Assembly (NCBI RefSeq): GCF_000143415.4
Contig: NW_003314359.1
Location: 349,437 to 413,436 of the forward strand
Source: Selaginella moellendorffii
Lineage: Eukaryota > Streptophyta > Lycopodiopsida > Selaginellales > Selaginellaceae
Direction: 5' to 3'
Length of the DNA: 64,000 nt
The notes beneath the pieces were generated by a model. It ran no database searches, was not told the DNA's origin, and saw only the letters and a list, made by a program, of their open reading frames with translations. Of the stretch, positions 1-9,175 are shown one piece after another (the stretch's first letter is position 1; each line of letters begins with the position of its first letter). Made by a program: the position numbers and the translations under genes.

Positions 1-149
1 AGGGCTTTCTACCGACGTCAGCCCTAAAACTAAAGGTTTTTCGCGCCACTCTATTTTAACATTTTGGGCGAGAGGGAATCGAGGAGCCCCGGAAACGACA
101 ATTCTGCCGCGAGTAGAACTTTAGCGCAGACGGCTGTGTTCTTGCGACC

Positions 150-626
150 ATGGCGGTCTGGCGAGGAGGAACGTCGGCAGTGATCCGAGCTCCAATCGAC
201 AAGGTATGGGAAGCTACGCGTGACTTTGCTGGAATTCTAGATTGGACGGGGCTAGCGCTCTCGGTCCCGGGCCTGGAGATGACGATCACGAGCGGCGAAC
301 CGCCAATTCCAGGCTGCGTGAGGTGCTTCACGGTCGCGCAGCCGGATGGGGGCAAGATCGTCTTGGCTCGCGAGACGCTGCTGGAATTCGACGAGGAGCA
401 GCACAGGTTCAAGTATCGCGTGGACGATCACAAGGTTTTGGACGGCTATGTCGCGACCTTCGCACTGTCCAGGCAGGGGGACGGCGGGGATGCAGCGACG
501 CTGCTGGAATGGACGTACGAGATTCCGGCAGATGAAGCCGATCCATCCAAAGAAGGTGCTGTCGACAAGGAAGCTATGGGATTATACCACCTCTGCATCG
601 AATCCCTCAAGAAGATCCTCGAGTAA
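150..626 (+). CDS. START/Bet v 1-like (polyketide cyclase-type) small protein
   Basis: Single-exon gene of 158 residues. The N-terminal stretch (VIRAPIDKVWEATRDFAGIL) is the usual first strand and helix of the SRPBCC/START-like helix-grip fold, and the C-terminal helix (residues about 140-157, LYHLCIESLKKILE) closes the ligand pocket; plant relatives of this size are annotated as polyketide cyclase/lachrymatory-factor-synthase-like or Bet v 1-like ligand binders. No signal peptide or membrane segment is visible, so a cytosolic protein is likely. The start is the first ATG, in a good plant context (gcgaccATGGCG). A decayed tandem copy follows at 1000. Ligand and reaction cannot be told from sequence. 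Confidence 0.8.
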   Translation: MAVWRGGTSAVIRAPIDKVWEATRDFAGILDWTGLALSVPGLEMTITSGEPPIPGCVRCFTVAQPDGGKIVLARETLLEFDEEQHRFKYRVDDHKVLDGYVATFALSRQGDGGDAATLLEWTYEIPADEADPSKEGAVDKEAMGLYHLCIESLKKILE

Positions 627-999
627 GACTGGCAGATACTTTATTTGTCCCAAAGAATAAGTGGTTGGGAAATTAGGCCTTTTCTTCCCATCTAGCCATG
701 AATATTCCTTACTTTATTTTATCTATAAAGAAGGATCGAACCCGAGATTCAGAGACCAAGGTGGGGCAGGGATTTCTCCCGAAAAAGAGAGGAATCTCCG
801 AAATATCGAGAGAAAGCTTACTGAATTCGATGAGAGGATTGGCTAAGCTCGTTTAGTGAGCTGGCGAACCAGAACTAGGGTTACTTAAATTTTTAAGGGC
901 TATGGCAAATTTAAAAAAACCTTTCGCGCCAGAATTCTAGTGCAATCGGGGAGCCCCGCGAGAACAAAACTTGGCGCACGGGAGGAGTGTTTTCCCACG

Positions 1000-1438
1000 A
1001 TGGAGATCTGGCGAGGAGGAGCTTCTGCAGTGATCCGAGCTCCAGTCGACAAGGTATGGAATGCCACGCGTGATTTTGCTGGAATTTTAGAATGGGCTCT
1101 CTTTCCCCGGCCTGGAGATGACGGGGAATCGCCAAATTCCAGGCTGCGTGAGGCGCTTCACGATTGCGCAGCCGGATGGGAGCAAGATCGTCTATGCTAA
1201 TGAGAGGCTGTTGGAGTTCGAGGAAGAACAGCAGAGATTCAAGTATCGCGTGGATGATAACAAGCTCTGGCGCGGCTATGTTGGCGCTCTCCAGCCAAGG
1301 GGACGGCGGGGATGCGCAGACTCTGGTCGAATGGACGTACGAGATGAAGCCGATCCATCCAAAGAGGCTGCTGTCAACAAGGAAGCCATGAGCGTATACC
1401 ACCCGTGCATTGAATCCCTCAAGGACCTCTTCGAGTAG
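1000..1438 (+). pseudogene. Decayed tandem copy of the START/Bet v 1-like gene
   Basis: The first 30 codons (MEIWRGGASAVIRAPVDKVW...) match the gene at 150-626 almost residue for residue, then a small deletion after the ILEW motif shifts the frame. The C-terminal match (IPGCVRRFTIAQPDG, CIESLKDLFE) continues in another frame, with at least two further indels near 1270-1300 and at 1345, where about 10 bases (ccggcagat region) present in the intact copy are missing. Homology extends about 90 bp upstream of the ATG (gagccccg, ttggcgca), so the duplication included the proximal promoter. It probably makes no working protein. Confidence 0.8.
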
Positions 1439-1551
1439 ATGAAATTGAAAACTAAAGAATACTCGTCGTCGCAAACCAACTTCTTTACGTTGATCTTAAC
1501 AATAATCAAAGAATCGATTCAACGAAGCTAGCAGCCACGACTATAGCACTT

Positions 1552-1625
1552 GCTCTCGTGGCCAAATTGGACAAGGCACTTGACTTCTAATCAAGGGATT
1601 GTGGGTTCGAGTCCCACCGGGAGTG
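1552..1625 (+). tRNA. tRNA-Arg (anticodon UCU)
   Basis: A 74-nt cloverleaf can be folded by eye. The acceptor stem is GCTCTCG/CGGGAGT with G-T wobbles and discriminator G. The anticodon stem CTTGA/TCAAG holds loop CTTCTAA (anticodon TCT). The T stem is GTGGG/CCCAC with the invariant loop TTCGAGT, and the B box GGTTCGAGTCC is perfect. There is no intron. A T-rich stretch (tttcttcttc) follows the 3' end, a weak Pol III terminator. Confidence 0.9.
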
Positions 1626-3490
1626 TTTCTTCTTCGATTTCGATGTTTGGCATCACATTACAAGCGTTGCTTGGCATGTAAATCATGTCGCTTAAGTTTT
1701 GCGTCTTCGCTTAAAGATCAACAGCTAAGTGGATCAACACAAAAAGTTTTTGTCAAAGCAACAGCCACAAGACAATTCGCTTTGGTGGCGATGTTGGTGT
1801 TTTGGACAATGACAAAGCGGGCATTTGTTTATTCGCCTAAGATTCGTCACTGTAGGCTCTCACTTCGGGCCCCTTTGGGAAATACATTTTCTCCATGGGG
1901 CATTGCCGCATTGGAATCTTCATTCCTCGAAAAGATGTTTGTTTTCTGGCCTAAAGTTGTCACTTTGCAGAGATTGACTGCCCAGCCCGGGAACGAAAAT
2001 TTTCCGGGCAGCATGCCATGATCAATCTACAAGTAGCGCCTAGAAAGCACTTAACAACAACAATAAAGCCTTAGAAAAATAGTGTCGATTGAGTTTCTTA
2101 TTGAGCGGAAAAAGCTGGCCCTGTCCTCCAATATAATCAGTGTCCCAAGCCAATGCCACTATTCTATGGGATCCAAGTGAGTGGCGTACGGACTGGAAAC
2201 CTCAGTGATGATCGTCCTTTCGATATGTATATTTCCTCTCGAATCCACAGTACACCACACACAAGCACGGTCTTCCTGATGGATCGACACGACGAGACCC
2301 AATTGATACATTCATTCATGGCCAACAAGAAAAACACAAAGAATACGAGCATTCCGCCAAGTTAGCTGCGATCGATCTATCCGAGAGAGAGCGAGCGAGA
2401 GCGAGCGAGAGAGGTGGGCAAACACATGCCCTGTTCGTCCAAGCTCCGACCGCGAGGAGCAGGTTCCAACCAAACTCCAGCGGGGGCCGTACGCGAATAT
2501 GCCATTCCGTACGAAACGTGCGTGCCGTACGGGGGTGCCCACACGGCATATTCCAGATCTGCCGTACTCATGGCCATCCCCACCATTCATGCGCGCGTGT
2601 GTGTGTGCGCGCGTTGTGTTTGTGTGTGTTGTTGTGTGTGTCTCCACTTTAAAGTCCCTCTCTTCTTCTACCCTGCTCCCATTCTCGCGACATCCAAACG
2701 TTGGACTGCTGATCCATCCGCCCGTGTGTAAAGGGCAGCTACCATCGATCCACCGGGCCGCCGGGCAGGCAAGCATCGACGTAGTACTTATCCTGGGGAG
2801 CAATGCGACAACACCACCTCTTTGGCGGCGGCGGCGGCGGCGGCGGCGAGGAGCTGGAAGGGCGCGATTGACCACCGGGGCGCGACAATGGATGGCTGGA
2901 GTGATGATCGCGGCGGCAGCGGGCATTCCGTTTAGGTCAGTGGCGAGGCAGCGAAGCAGCGAGGCCACGATTCGATCGCTACCCATCTTTGGGCCGCTGT
3001 TGGTTGTCCCCTTTTGTCCCCATCGACGCTTGGGGAAATTCTTCCCTGGCCCCTCGCCCGGGAAGGGCGCCGCCACCTCCCTATTCTTTCTCGGGCTCCT
3101 TCCCAACACTCTGGGAGCTCGGCGACGCGCCACTGTGATGCCGCGCTTCGATCGCCAAGCTCGAGATCGGTGAGAGTGAGAGAAGCGAGAGAGAGGGAGG
3201 GAGAGAGACGGGGATGATTCTTCCTTCTTCGAGCGAGAGATCACTGCGCTGTCTTCTCTTTTTTCTCGTTCGAGGAATTCGAGCACAGTGGCCGCTTATC
3301 ACATTCGCCCAGAGCTCCGTACCCAAGTGATGGTTTTCTTGATCCATCCCCCTGATCCTTGATGGGTCGCTTCCAATCCCTCGCAGCCCATCGTTTTCGT
3401 CCTCCTCCCTCACAGCTCTTGGCTCTATCGCTCTCAGACCATCGCTAGAAGCAAGCGAGCAAAGCGAACGACCGTCCTTATCTTCTCTTG
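1626..3490. other. Intergenic region upstream of the RWP-RK gene
   Basis: Open frames here are only low-complexity shadows. The stretch holds several CGTACG-type palindromes (2465-2560), GA- and GT-rich runs (2385-2415, 2595-2640), a (GGC)n run near 2824-2847, and GC-rich sequence that probably serves as promoter and long 5' leader of the gene starting at 3580. I see no recognisable gene. Confidence 0.4.
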
Positions 3491-3534
3491 CTCTCTCTCT
3501 CTCTCTCTCTCGCTCTCTCTCTCTCCCCCGCATT
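3491..3534 (+). promoter_or_regulatory. (CT)n pyrimidine tract in the RWP-RK 5' leader
   Basis: An almost unbroken CT dinucleotide run about 45 bp before the start codon at 3580. Such tracts are common near plant transcription starts and in 5' leaders (Y-patch/GAGA-type elements). A regulatory role is inferred from position only. Confidence 0.4.
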
Positions 3535-3579
3535 TTCCATTGCGACGAGGAAGAATTCTTTTCTATCTTCACCGCCCAG

Positions 3580-5379
3580 ATGTGGAACTGCGAGGGAGGA
3601 GGGGGTGGTGGTGGTGGTGGTGGTGGAGCTGGCGGCGCCGCCGGGGGTGGCGGAGCAGGATTCCAATTGCCGGACGTCCAGATGATCCAGCAGCAGCAGC
3701 AGCACTTTAATCGGTGGGGTGGGGATTTGGAGCTCGCATCCAGTCCCTACTTCTTGCTCGATGCCGCGGTGTGGGGATCCGATTTGGAGCTGGCCAGCCC
3801 CGGTGGATTCGACTCGTGTATCATGGACTCGTCGTGGACGTCTAGTAAAGATCAGCCGCATTGTTGTGCCGCTCCAGCCGCTCAAGGTACGCAAAGAATT
3901 CTTGTCGAGTCTCTGTTCGAATTCTTCTTGTTTTTTCTTCGTTTTGCTCGTAAGTTTGCGTTGCGTGCGTGTGCGATTTCTCTCTCTTTTGATCTCGTTT
4001 GTTTGTCTCGAACTTGCAAGAGTCGTCATGGAACTTGGAAAACAATTAGTTTGTCAATTGGTTCTAGAGCTTTAGATCTTTGGGTTTCTCTTTTGTTTTC
4101 CAAGCGTTGCCTGTGGACCGATTTCATGGAACTTGTGAAAAACACTCGTTTTGGTGCATGTTGTTTTGTGTTTGTGACCTTGTATTTCCTCGCTTTGCCG
4201 ATCGACTTGTAGATTTCCAATGTGGTCCATCTTCTTTTGTAGGCCTAGAGACCATTCCAAGCCCCACGTCCAGTGCGGTGTCAATCAGGAACTTAAGCCA
4301 CCATAGCTCGCAGCAGCAAAACTTAGTTCCTAGGCAGCAACAACAAAATCTTCATCACCAACATCACCACCATCAAGAACAACATGACCATCACCAAGAT
4401 CATCAACAACAATATCACCTACCAGAGCAGCAGCAGCAGCAATCCTCTTTTCAGGCAAATAACTTATCCGATCACCACCTGGACGTCTCGTCCTCGTCAA
4501 GCGTGAGCAGCTTGTTCAACCGGGCTAGCATCTCCGGCGCCGACTCTGACGCAAACCATCACCACCACCACCACCATAACCATCACAGTCACAGTCACAG
4601 TCACCCTCACCACCACCACCACCACCACCACCACCACCGCCAGCAAGAACAACAGCCCCAGCAGCAGCAGCAAAGATCCAACTGCGGTGACGAGAGCGTC
4701 GGGAGTCCCTCGGGAGGCTCGATTGGATTCAACCGAAACGAAGGTGGTGGCGACGGTGGCGATGGTAACGCCAATGCAGGTGCTATAGTCACCGTTTGCG
4801 ACGGCGCAAACGACCTGGTTGATGTGAGCAACAAGGTGACGTGCAGTGGCTTCCGCGGCCCAACCGAGAGGATGATGGACATAAGCCTCGAAGATCTCTC
4901 CCGCTACTTCACCATGCCGATCACTCAGGCGTCCAAGGAGCTCAAAGTCGGCCTCACCGTGCTCAAGAAGCGGTGCCGCGAGTTTGGGATCCCCCGGTGG
5001 CCTCACCGCAAGCTCAAGAGCCTCGAGAGCTTGATACACAAGAGCCAGGTTAGTGTTCTTTCCTTGTTCCTGGTCGAAAGTTCTTCCGTGAACTTCTGGC
5101 TTTACTTGCCAGGAGTTAGCCAAGGATTCGGATGGAAACGCTCCAAACCCGGTGATCCACGCGGTTCACGAGCTGGAGAAGCAGAAGAAGAAGATGGAGG
5201 AGAGCCCGGGGATGGAGCTGGACGATCGAACCAAGCGGTTCCGCCAGGCAATCTTCAAAGCCAGCTACAAGCAGCGGCGGCGAGCGGTAGCTCCCTGTAG
5301 AAACGGTGGCAGCGGCGGTGGAAACTCTGATTCTTCCCACAACGATGGATCCACCGAGCAGCAAGAGCAGCAGCAGTGA
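3580..5379 (+). CDS. RWP-RK (RKD-like) transcription factor
   Basis: Exons 3580-3886, 4243-5048 and 5113-5379 (GT-AG introns of 356 and 64 bp) give 459 residues in one frame. Residues about 315-366 form an RWP-RK domain: [20 protein letters not shown], a K-K-R-C-R motif, then the signature RWPHRK and a basic helix. This domain binds DNA; the short protein without a PB1 domain resembles the RKD group, which controls egg-cell and gametophyte identity in land plants, rather than NIN-like nitrate regulators. A coiled-coil-like Lys/Glu-rich helix (about 385-405) follows the domain. The N-terminal half is low-complexity: poly-Gly (residues 6-17), Gln-rich (about 118-170) and long His runs (about 210-235). 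The protein should be nuclear. Confidence 0.88.
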
Positions 5380-5558
5380 AAAAATTCAGGGGCTCCCTTT
5401 AGTCCAAAGGCGACCATTTTGTGACCATTTTTTCTCTTGTTTTTCCTCCCCTTCAAGCTAACAGCAGCAAAGCTTTGGAATTTCGCAAGGAAGAGAGATC
5501 AAACCACGCAGTCGATCATAGAGAAGAATTTTTGTTCGCCTCTAATTTTTAACCAAAC

Positions 5559-5583
5559 GAGAGAGAGAGAGAGAGAGAGAGAT
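5559..5583 (+). repeat. (GA)n microsatellite
   Basis: About 12 GA units between the stop of the RWP-RK gene and the start of the zinc-finger gene, probably in the 5' leader of the latter. Confidence 0.7.
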
Positions 5584-5714
5584 AGAAGTACCTTTTTCAT
5601 TCAAGTTGGCTGTGGCGGGAACACCCACGTCTATAAGGAAGTGTGCCCTAATTCGTTGTAAGAGGAAAGGGTTTTCGGTTTTTTCTTGCGCGATCGATCA
5701 ATCCGTGGCTAGCT

Positions 5715-6848
5715 ATGAGATCGGCGAAGAGGAAGATCGTGGAGCATGAGCATGAGTATGAGCGGCAGCAGCAGCAGAATGGAAAGGTGGGTGAGGATCG
5801 TCATGAAAAGGATCTGGTGAGGAGCACCAAGCGGAAGAAGGCCTATCCCCAGCTCCGGCACTGCCTGGTCGAGGAGAGCTTGTTCCAAGACCTCGATCAC
5901 AGCGAGGATGATGATCGGAGCTCCGGCGACGACGTCCAGCAGGCCGGGGGATGCAATGGGTTGTATGCGCTGAGGGCAAATCCTAAGAAGAACCTCAAGT
6001 TTGCGGAGGAGCAGATCAAGAAGAAGAAGCTGATCAGCAAGGGCAAGGATCACGCGTGCCCGGAGTGTGGCAAGGAGTTCGTATCGATCAAAGGGCTGTC
6101 GGGACACATGCGATGCCATCCGGAGTCGCGGATCGCGAGGGCCGCCGCCGCTATCGCTCCGCCCAGCCCCGCGAAGATCAAAATCAAGGAGGTGATCGAG
6201 GAGCCCGACTACGAGAGCGACACGAGCCTGGAGCAAGTCTATCTCCGGCACTGGGCCAGGGAGGAGGAGGAAAAGAAGAAAAAGATGGGAGCTTTGATGG
6301 TCGAGGAGGTGGCCATGGAGGAAAAGGGGGAGGAGAATTCTTCCAAGGTTGTGATCCATGACGATCCATTGCCGCAGTGGCAGCCATTGAAGATTAGGAT
6401 CAAGTGCTCCTCCCGGGCCCTTGATCCGACTGGCGGCGGCGGCGGCGGCAATGTGGCGGAGGGATCTCGTAAAGGGGATGGTTGCCGTCTTGGAGGAAAA
6501 GATCAATCGACTGGGGGAGCGGCGGTTGTCGAGTGCTCTCGGTGTAAACTCGCATTTGAATCGAGCACGGCGCTGGCTGCCCACCACTGCGTGAGGAAGA
6601 TGTCGCGCAAGAGCAAGATCATCAGCACCAAGATCGAGGACGCCTTGCCCAGCAACGGCGATCCAGGCGTGGTCAACGTGCCCGTTGACATTATTGCTGA
6701 CCGTGTTGACGAGGAGGACGAGGTGGTGTGCGTTGACAAGGGTTTGACTGGAGGTTTTAAGTGCCTGAACTGCCACCGGGTTTTTGCGACCGGAAAGGCT
6801 CTCGGGGGTCACAAGCACAGCCCTTGCGGTCGAAAATGCTTTGTGTAA
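5715..6848 (+). CDS. C2H2 zinc-finger protein with three spaced fingers
   Basis: Intronless, 377 residues. Finger 1 (C115, CPECGKEFVSIKGLSGHMRC H) is a clean C2H2 finger with SIKGLSGH in place of the plant QALGGH core. Finger 2 (from C274, CSRCKLAFESSTALAAHH) keeps the two Cys but its His pair is compressed. Finger 3 (from C350, CLNCHRVFATGKALGGHKHS) carries the plant-type KALGGH core but ends H-x4-C, a C2HC-like variant. Between the fingers lie basic clusters (likely nuclear localisation) and acidic stretches. The layout resembles plant ZAT/AZF-type or related multi-finger repressors, but I see no LxLxL EAR motif at the end. A nuclear DNA-binding regulator is inferred. Confidence 0.82.
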   Translation: MRSAKRKIVEHEHEYERQQQQNGKVGEDRHEKDLVRSTKRKKAYPQLRHCLVEESLFQDLDHSEDDDRSSGDDVQQAGGCNGLYALRANPKKNLKFAEEQIKKKKLISKGKDHACPECGKEFVSIKGLSGHMRCHPESRIARAAAAIAPPSPAKIKIKEVIEEPDYESDTSLEQVYLRHWAREEEEKKKKMGALMVEEVAMEEKGEENSSKVVIHDDPLPQWQPLKIRIKCSSRALDPTGGGGGGNVAEGSRKGDGCRLGGKDQSTGGAAVVECSRCKLAFESSTALAAHHCVRKMSRKSKIISTKIEDALPSNGDPGVVNVPVDIIADRVDEEDEVVCVDKGLTGGFKCLNCHRVFATGKALGGHKHSPCGRKCFV

Positions 6849-7005
6849 CTTTAATTTCTGTAAAACCTCTTGCCAACCTTTTAGGGTTCTTCAACTTCTA
6901 CTCATAATAATATTTAAATTCGCCTAAATATAAAACACTTTAAGACTAGCTTCAACAAAAATAAGATTATTTCTTAAACATTTTCTATCTTCTTACATGA
7001 CCAAT

Positions 7006-8619
7006 TTACCTATAACCTCCATTATGAATTCTAGAAGTGCCATGAAAGGCTCCCCAGACCACTGAATCAGGCACGTAGGGCATTTTTTCTATCAGATCCT
7101 CCGCATTCTCAAGCTGGCCGCATCGTCCCAACATTCCAACTAAGGAAGAGTAGTGTTGCCTCCATGGATCCATACCATAATCTATTAGCATCGATTGAAA
7201 ATACTGGCATGCTTCATCCATCAATCCCAAATGATCACAGGAAGCAAGAACACTTGTGAAAGTTAACTTGTCCGGAAGTAACCCTTGGCATAGCATCTCG
7301 TGGAAGAACGTGATAGCCATCCCGCCTTGGCCAAACTTGGCACACAGTGCCACCATTGAGTTCCAAGCCTCGGCCTCTGGCATTGGAATCCTCCAAAAGA
7401 TCTGGGTGGCGCTCTCAAATCGCATGCTATGTGCAAACGCTACCGCCATTGTGTTCCATGACACCAAATCGTGGTCAGGCATGGAATCAAACAACGCCTT
7501 TGCACCAACCAGGTCGAAGTTTTGGGCGTGGCCGAGGAGCATCCGGTTCCATGATGCCATGCTCCGCTCGGGGATGATTTCAAACAGTCCATTGGCCTCG
7601 TCCAAGTGGCCGGTCTGTCCGTAAAGAGAAAGCATCGCGTTCCATGACACAACATTGTGTCTTGGCATTCTATCAAACAAGATCTTTGCTTGCTCGCATT
7701 CAAAACATTCCAGGTATCCCATTACCATAGTATTCCAGCACACGAGGTCCTTCTCAGCTAGTCGTGCAAAAAGATTCTCAGCCTTCCGGACATGCCCTTC
7801 TTGGGCATATGCCTGGATAGCGGCGGTGTAGGATACCATATCCAACTCCGGCATTTTATGGAGGCAGGATATGGCTCCATCTATGTTGCGCCACCGCGTA
7901 TATCCGTGAAGCATGGTTGTCCATGTTACCAGGTCCCTCTCGGGCATACGCTGCATGACCATAGAAGTAGCAAGCATATCGCCAGTTTGAGCGTACGCAA
8001 AGACCAAAAGATTCCATATTACAACATTCCACTCGGGCATGCTATCAAACAAGCTTTGAGCTAAATGTACAGTTTCACTGGTGTTGTAAATACTAATTAT
8101 CGTTGCCCACGAAATTATGTTACGATAAGGCATTTGGTCAAAAAGGCTCCTTGCAAGCACGAAATGCCCGCTATTGGCATATGCTTGAACGAGGCAAGTC
8201 CAGGCAACAATGTCGCGTTCATGTGCGCGATCAAATGCGGCTTTAGCGTGGTGAAGATGGCCCTCTCTTGCTAGCGCTCTTATAATGAGTGTGGAAGTGA
8301 TTTGGTCATGCAGTGGCATCTTGTAGTCGAAGATTTCCTTGGCACTGGAGATATCTCCGTTATCAAGAAACGCAGCAATGGCAATGTTGTAAGAGATGAG
8401 GTTCGGCTGCTGGATGCCATGAAAGACGGCACTCGCGTCGGCAATGCAGCCACACTTGCCATACATTCTCACGAGCAGATTTGCAAGGTAGCGGTCATTG
8501 CTGTGTGTAGGGCTGTTGGAGATGAGCGCGTGGACTTTCTGGCCACTCTTGAGATCCCTGGAAGTGGTGCAGCTTGTCAGCTTGCTAGCAAGCTCATCAG
8601 CGGTGGCCAAGCTCTCCAT
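7006..8619 (-). CDS. PLS-class pentatricopeptide repeat protein
   Basis: Intronless, 537 residues on the minus strand. After an N-terminal lead (MESLATADELASKLTSC) the protein is a string of 31-residue S-type PPR motifs (for example DLVTWTTMLHGYTRWRNIDG, NVVSWNAMLSLYGQTGHLDE), ending in two longer motifs. It stops just inside the E1 motif (PDSVVWGAFHGTSRIH), so the rest of the E domain and any DYW deaminase domain are absent. PLS proteins bind organellar RNA and guide C-to-U editing; without its own DYW this one would need a partner or have another RNA role. A GT at the stop codon (TATAG|GTAAAT) would allow splicing, but only 158 bp separate it from the convergent zinc-finger gene. Organelle targeting is expected but not proven. 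Confidence 0.88.
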   Translation of the reverse strand: MESLATADELASKLTSCTTSRDLKSGQKVHALISNSPTHSNDRYLANLLVRMYGKCGCIADASAVFHGIQQPNLISYNIAIAAFLDNGDISSAKEIFDYKMPLHDQITSTLIIRALAREGHLHHAKAAFDRAHERDIVAWTCLVQAYANSGHFVLARSLFDQMPYRNIISWATIISIYNTSETVHLAQSLFDSMPEWNVVIWNLLVFAYAQTGDMLATSMVMQRMPERDLVTWTTMLHGYTRWRNIDGAISCLHKMPELDMVSYTAAIQAYAQEGHVRKAENLFARLAEKDLVCWNTMVMGYLECFECEQAKILFDRMPRHNVVSWNAMLSLYGQTGHLDEANGLFEIIPERSMASWNRMLLGHAQNFDLVGAKALFDSMPDHDLVSWNTMAVAFAHSMRFESATQIFWRIPMPEAEAWNSMVALCAKFGQGGMAITFFHEMLCQGLLPDKLTFTSVLASCDHLGLMDEACQYFQSMLIDYGMDPWRQHYSSLVGMLGRCGQLENAEDLIEKMPYVPDSVVWGAFHGTSRIHNGGYR

Positions 8620-8634
8620 GCAATCTCTATCTAG

Positions 8635-9175
8635 GCACTATTATTATTCTCATGACCTTTGTCCAAAGTTTGTACAGCCAAATAGCAACAACGAAAGATG
8701 AGCTCGTGGACCTTCTGGGCGGTGCAGCTTGCCAGCTTGCTAGCAAGCATCCATGCAGGAATATTTTCTAGGTAGCAAATAAATATAATAATAGTAAATA
8801 ATACTAAATAATATTATAATATTAAATATTTCCACATATAAATTTTGATTTTGGAAGGATCAGATATAGGAAAGACTTTAGTTTTCTTTTCTATGATTCT
8901 ATTCATGATGCACTGGCCATGCAGCCATACACAAGCAATAAACATAGTAACAATGATAGTTTTGTTATAATAGTTAAATATATTTTTATATATAAATTTT
9001 ATATAGAAGCTTTCCGTAATCTTTACAGTAAGCATGAATCACATGGCTGATGGCGACAGAACAAACGTAGAAATTGTGAAAGATTCACAGATACTGAAGT
9101 TAACTGTATAGAGGGAGGCCGTGATATATATCTACATACCCAGGCCCAGTCCACCACAACTAAGTATCACTGATC
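8635..9175. other. Intergenic AT-rich region
   Basis: Contains a 61-bp partial copy of the adjacent PPR 5' end (separate entry) and then AT-rich sequence (8760-9010) with no coding signal, leading into the promoter of the patatin-like gene. Confidence 0.5.
8697..8757. repeat. Partial duplication of the PPR gene 5' end
   Basis: The run gatgagctcgtggaccttct...gcaagcatccatgcag repeats 8520-8620 of the adjacent PPR gene with two internal deletions. It lies just upstream of that gene's start codon and is a short, non-functional tandem fragment. Confidence 0.7.

Noticed and set aside
1599-2021. 140-codon frame starting inside the tRNA-Arg gene
   Set aside because: Begins in the T-arm (MWVRVPPG is the usual chance translation of a T-arm) and has no recognisable content.
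2312-3286. 324-codon minus-strand frame upstream of the RWP-RK gene
   Set aside because: Arg/Ser-rich low-complexity frame opposite GC-rich leader sequence; no domain, no splice logic.
4497-5123. 208-codon minus-strand frame with Val-rich runs
   Set aside because: Antisense shadow of the His/Gln codon repeats of the RWP-RK exon.
5709-6818. 369-codon minus-strand frame
   Set aside because: Antisense shadow of the zinc-finger coding exon, whose C2H2 motifs are clear on the plus strand.
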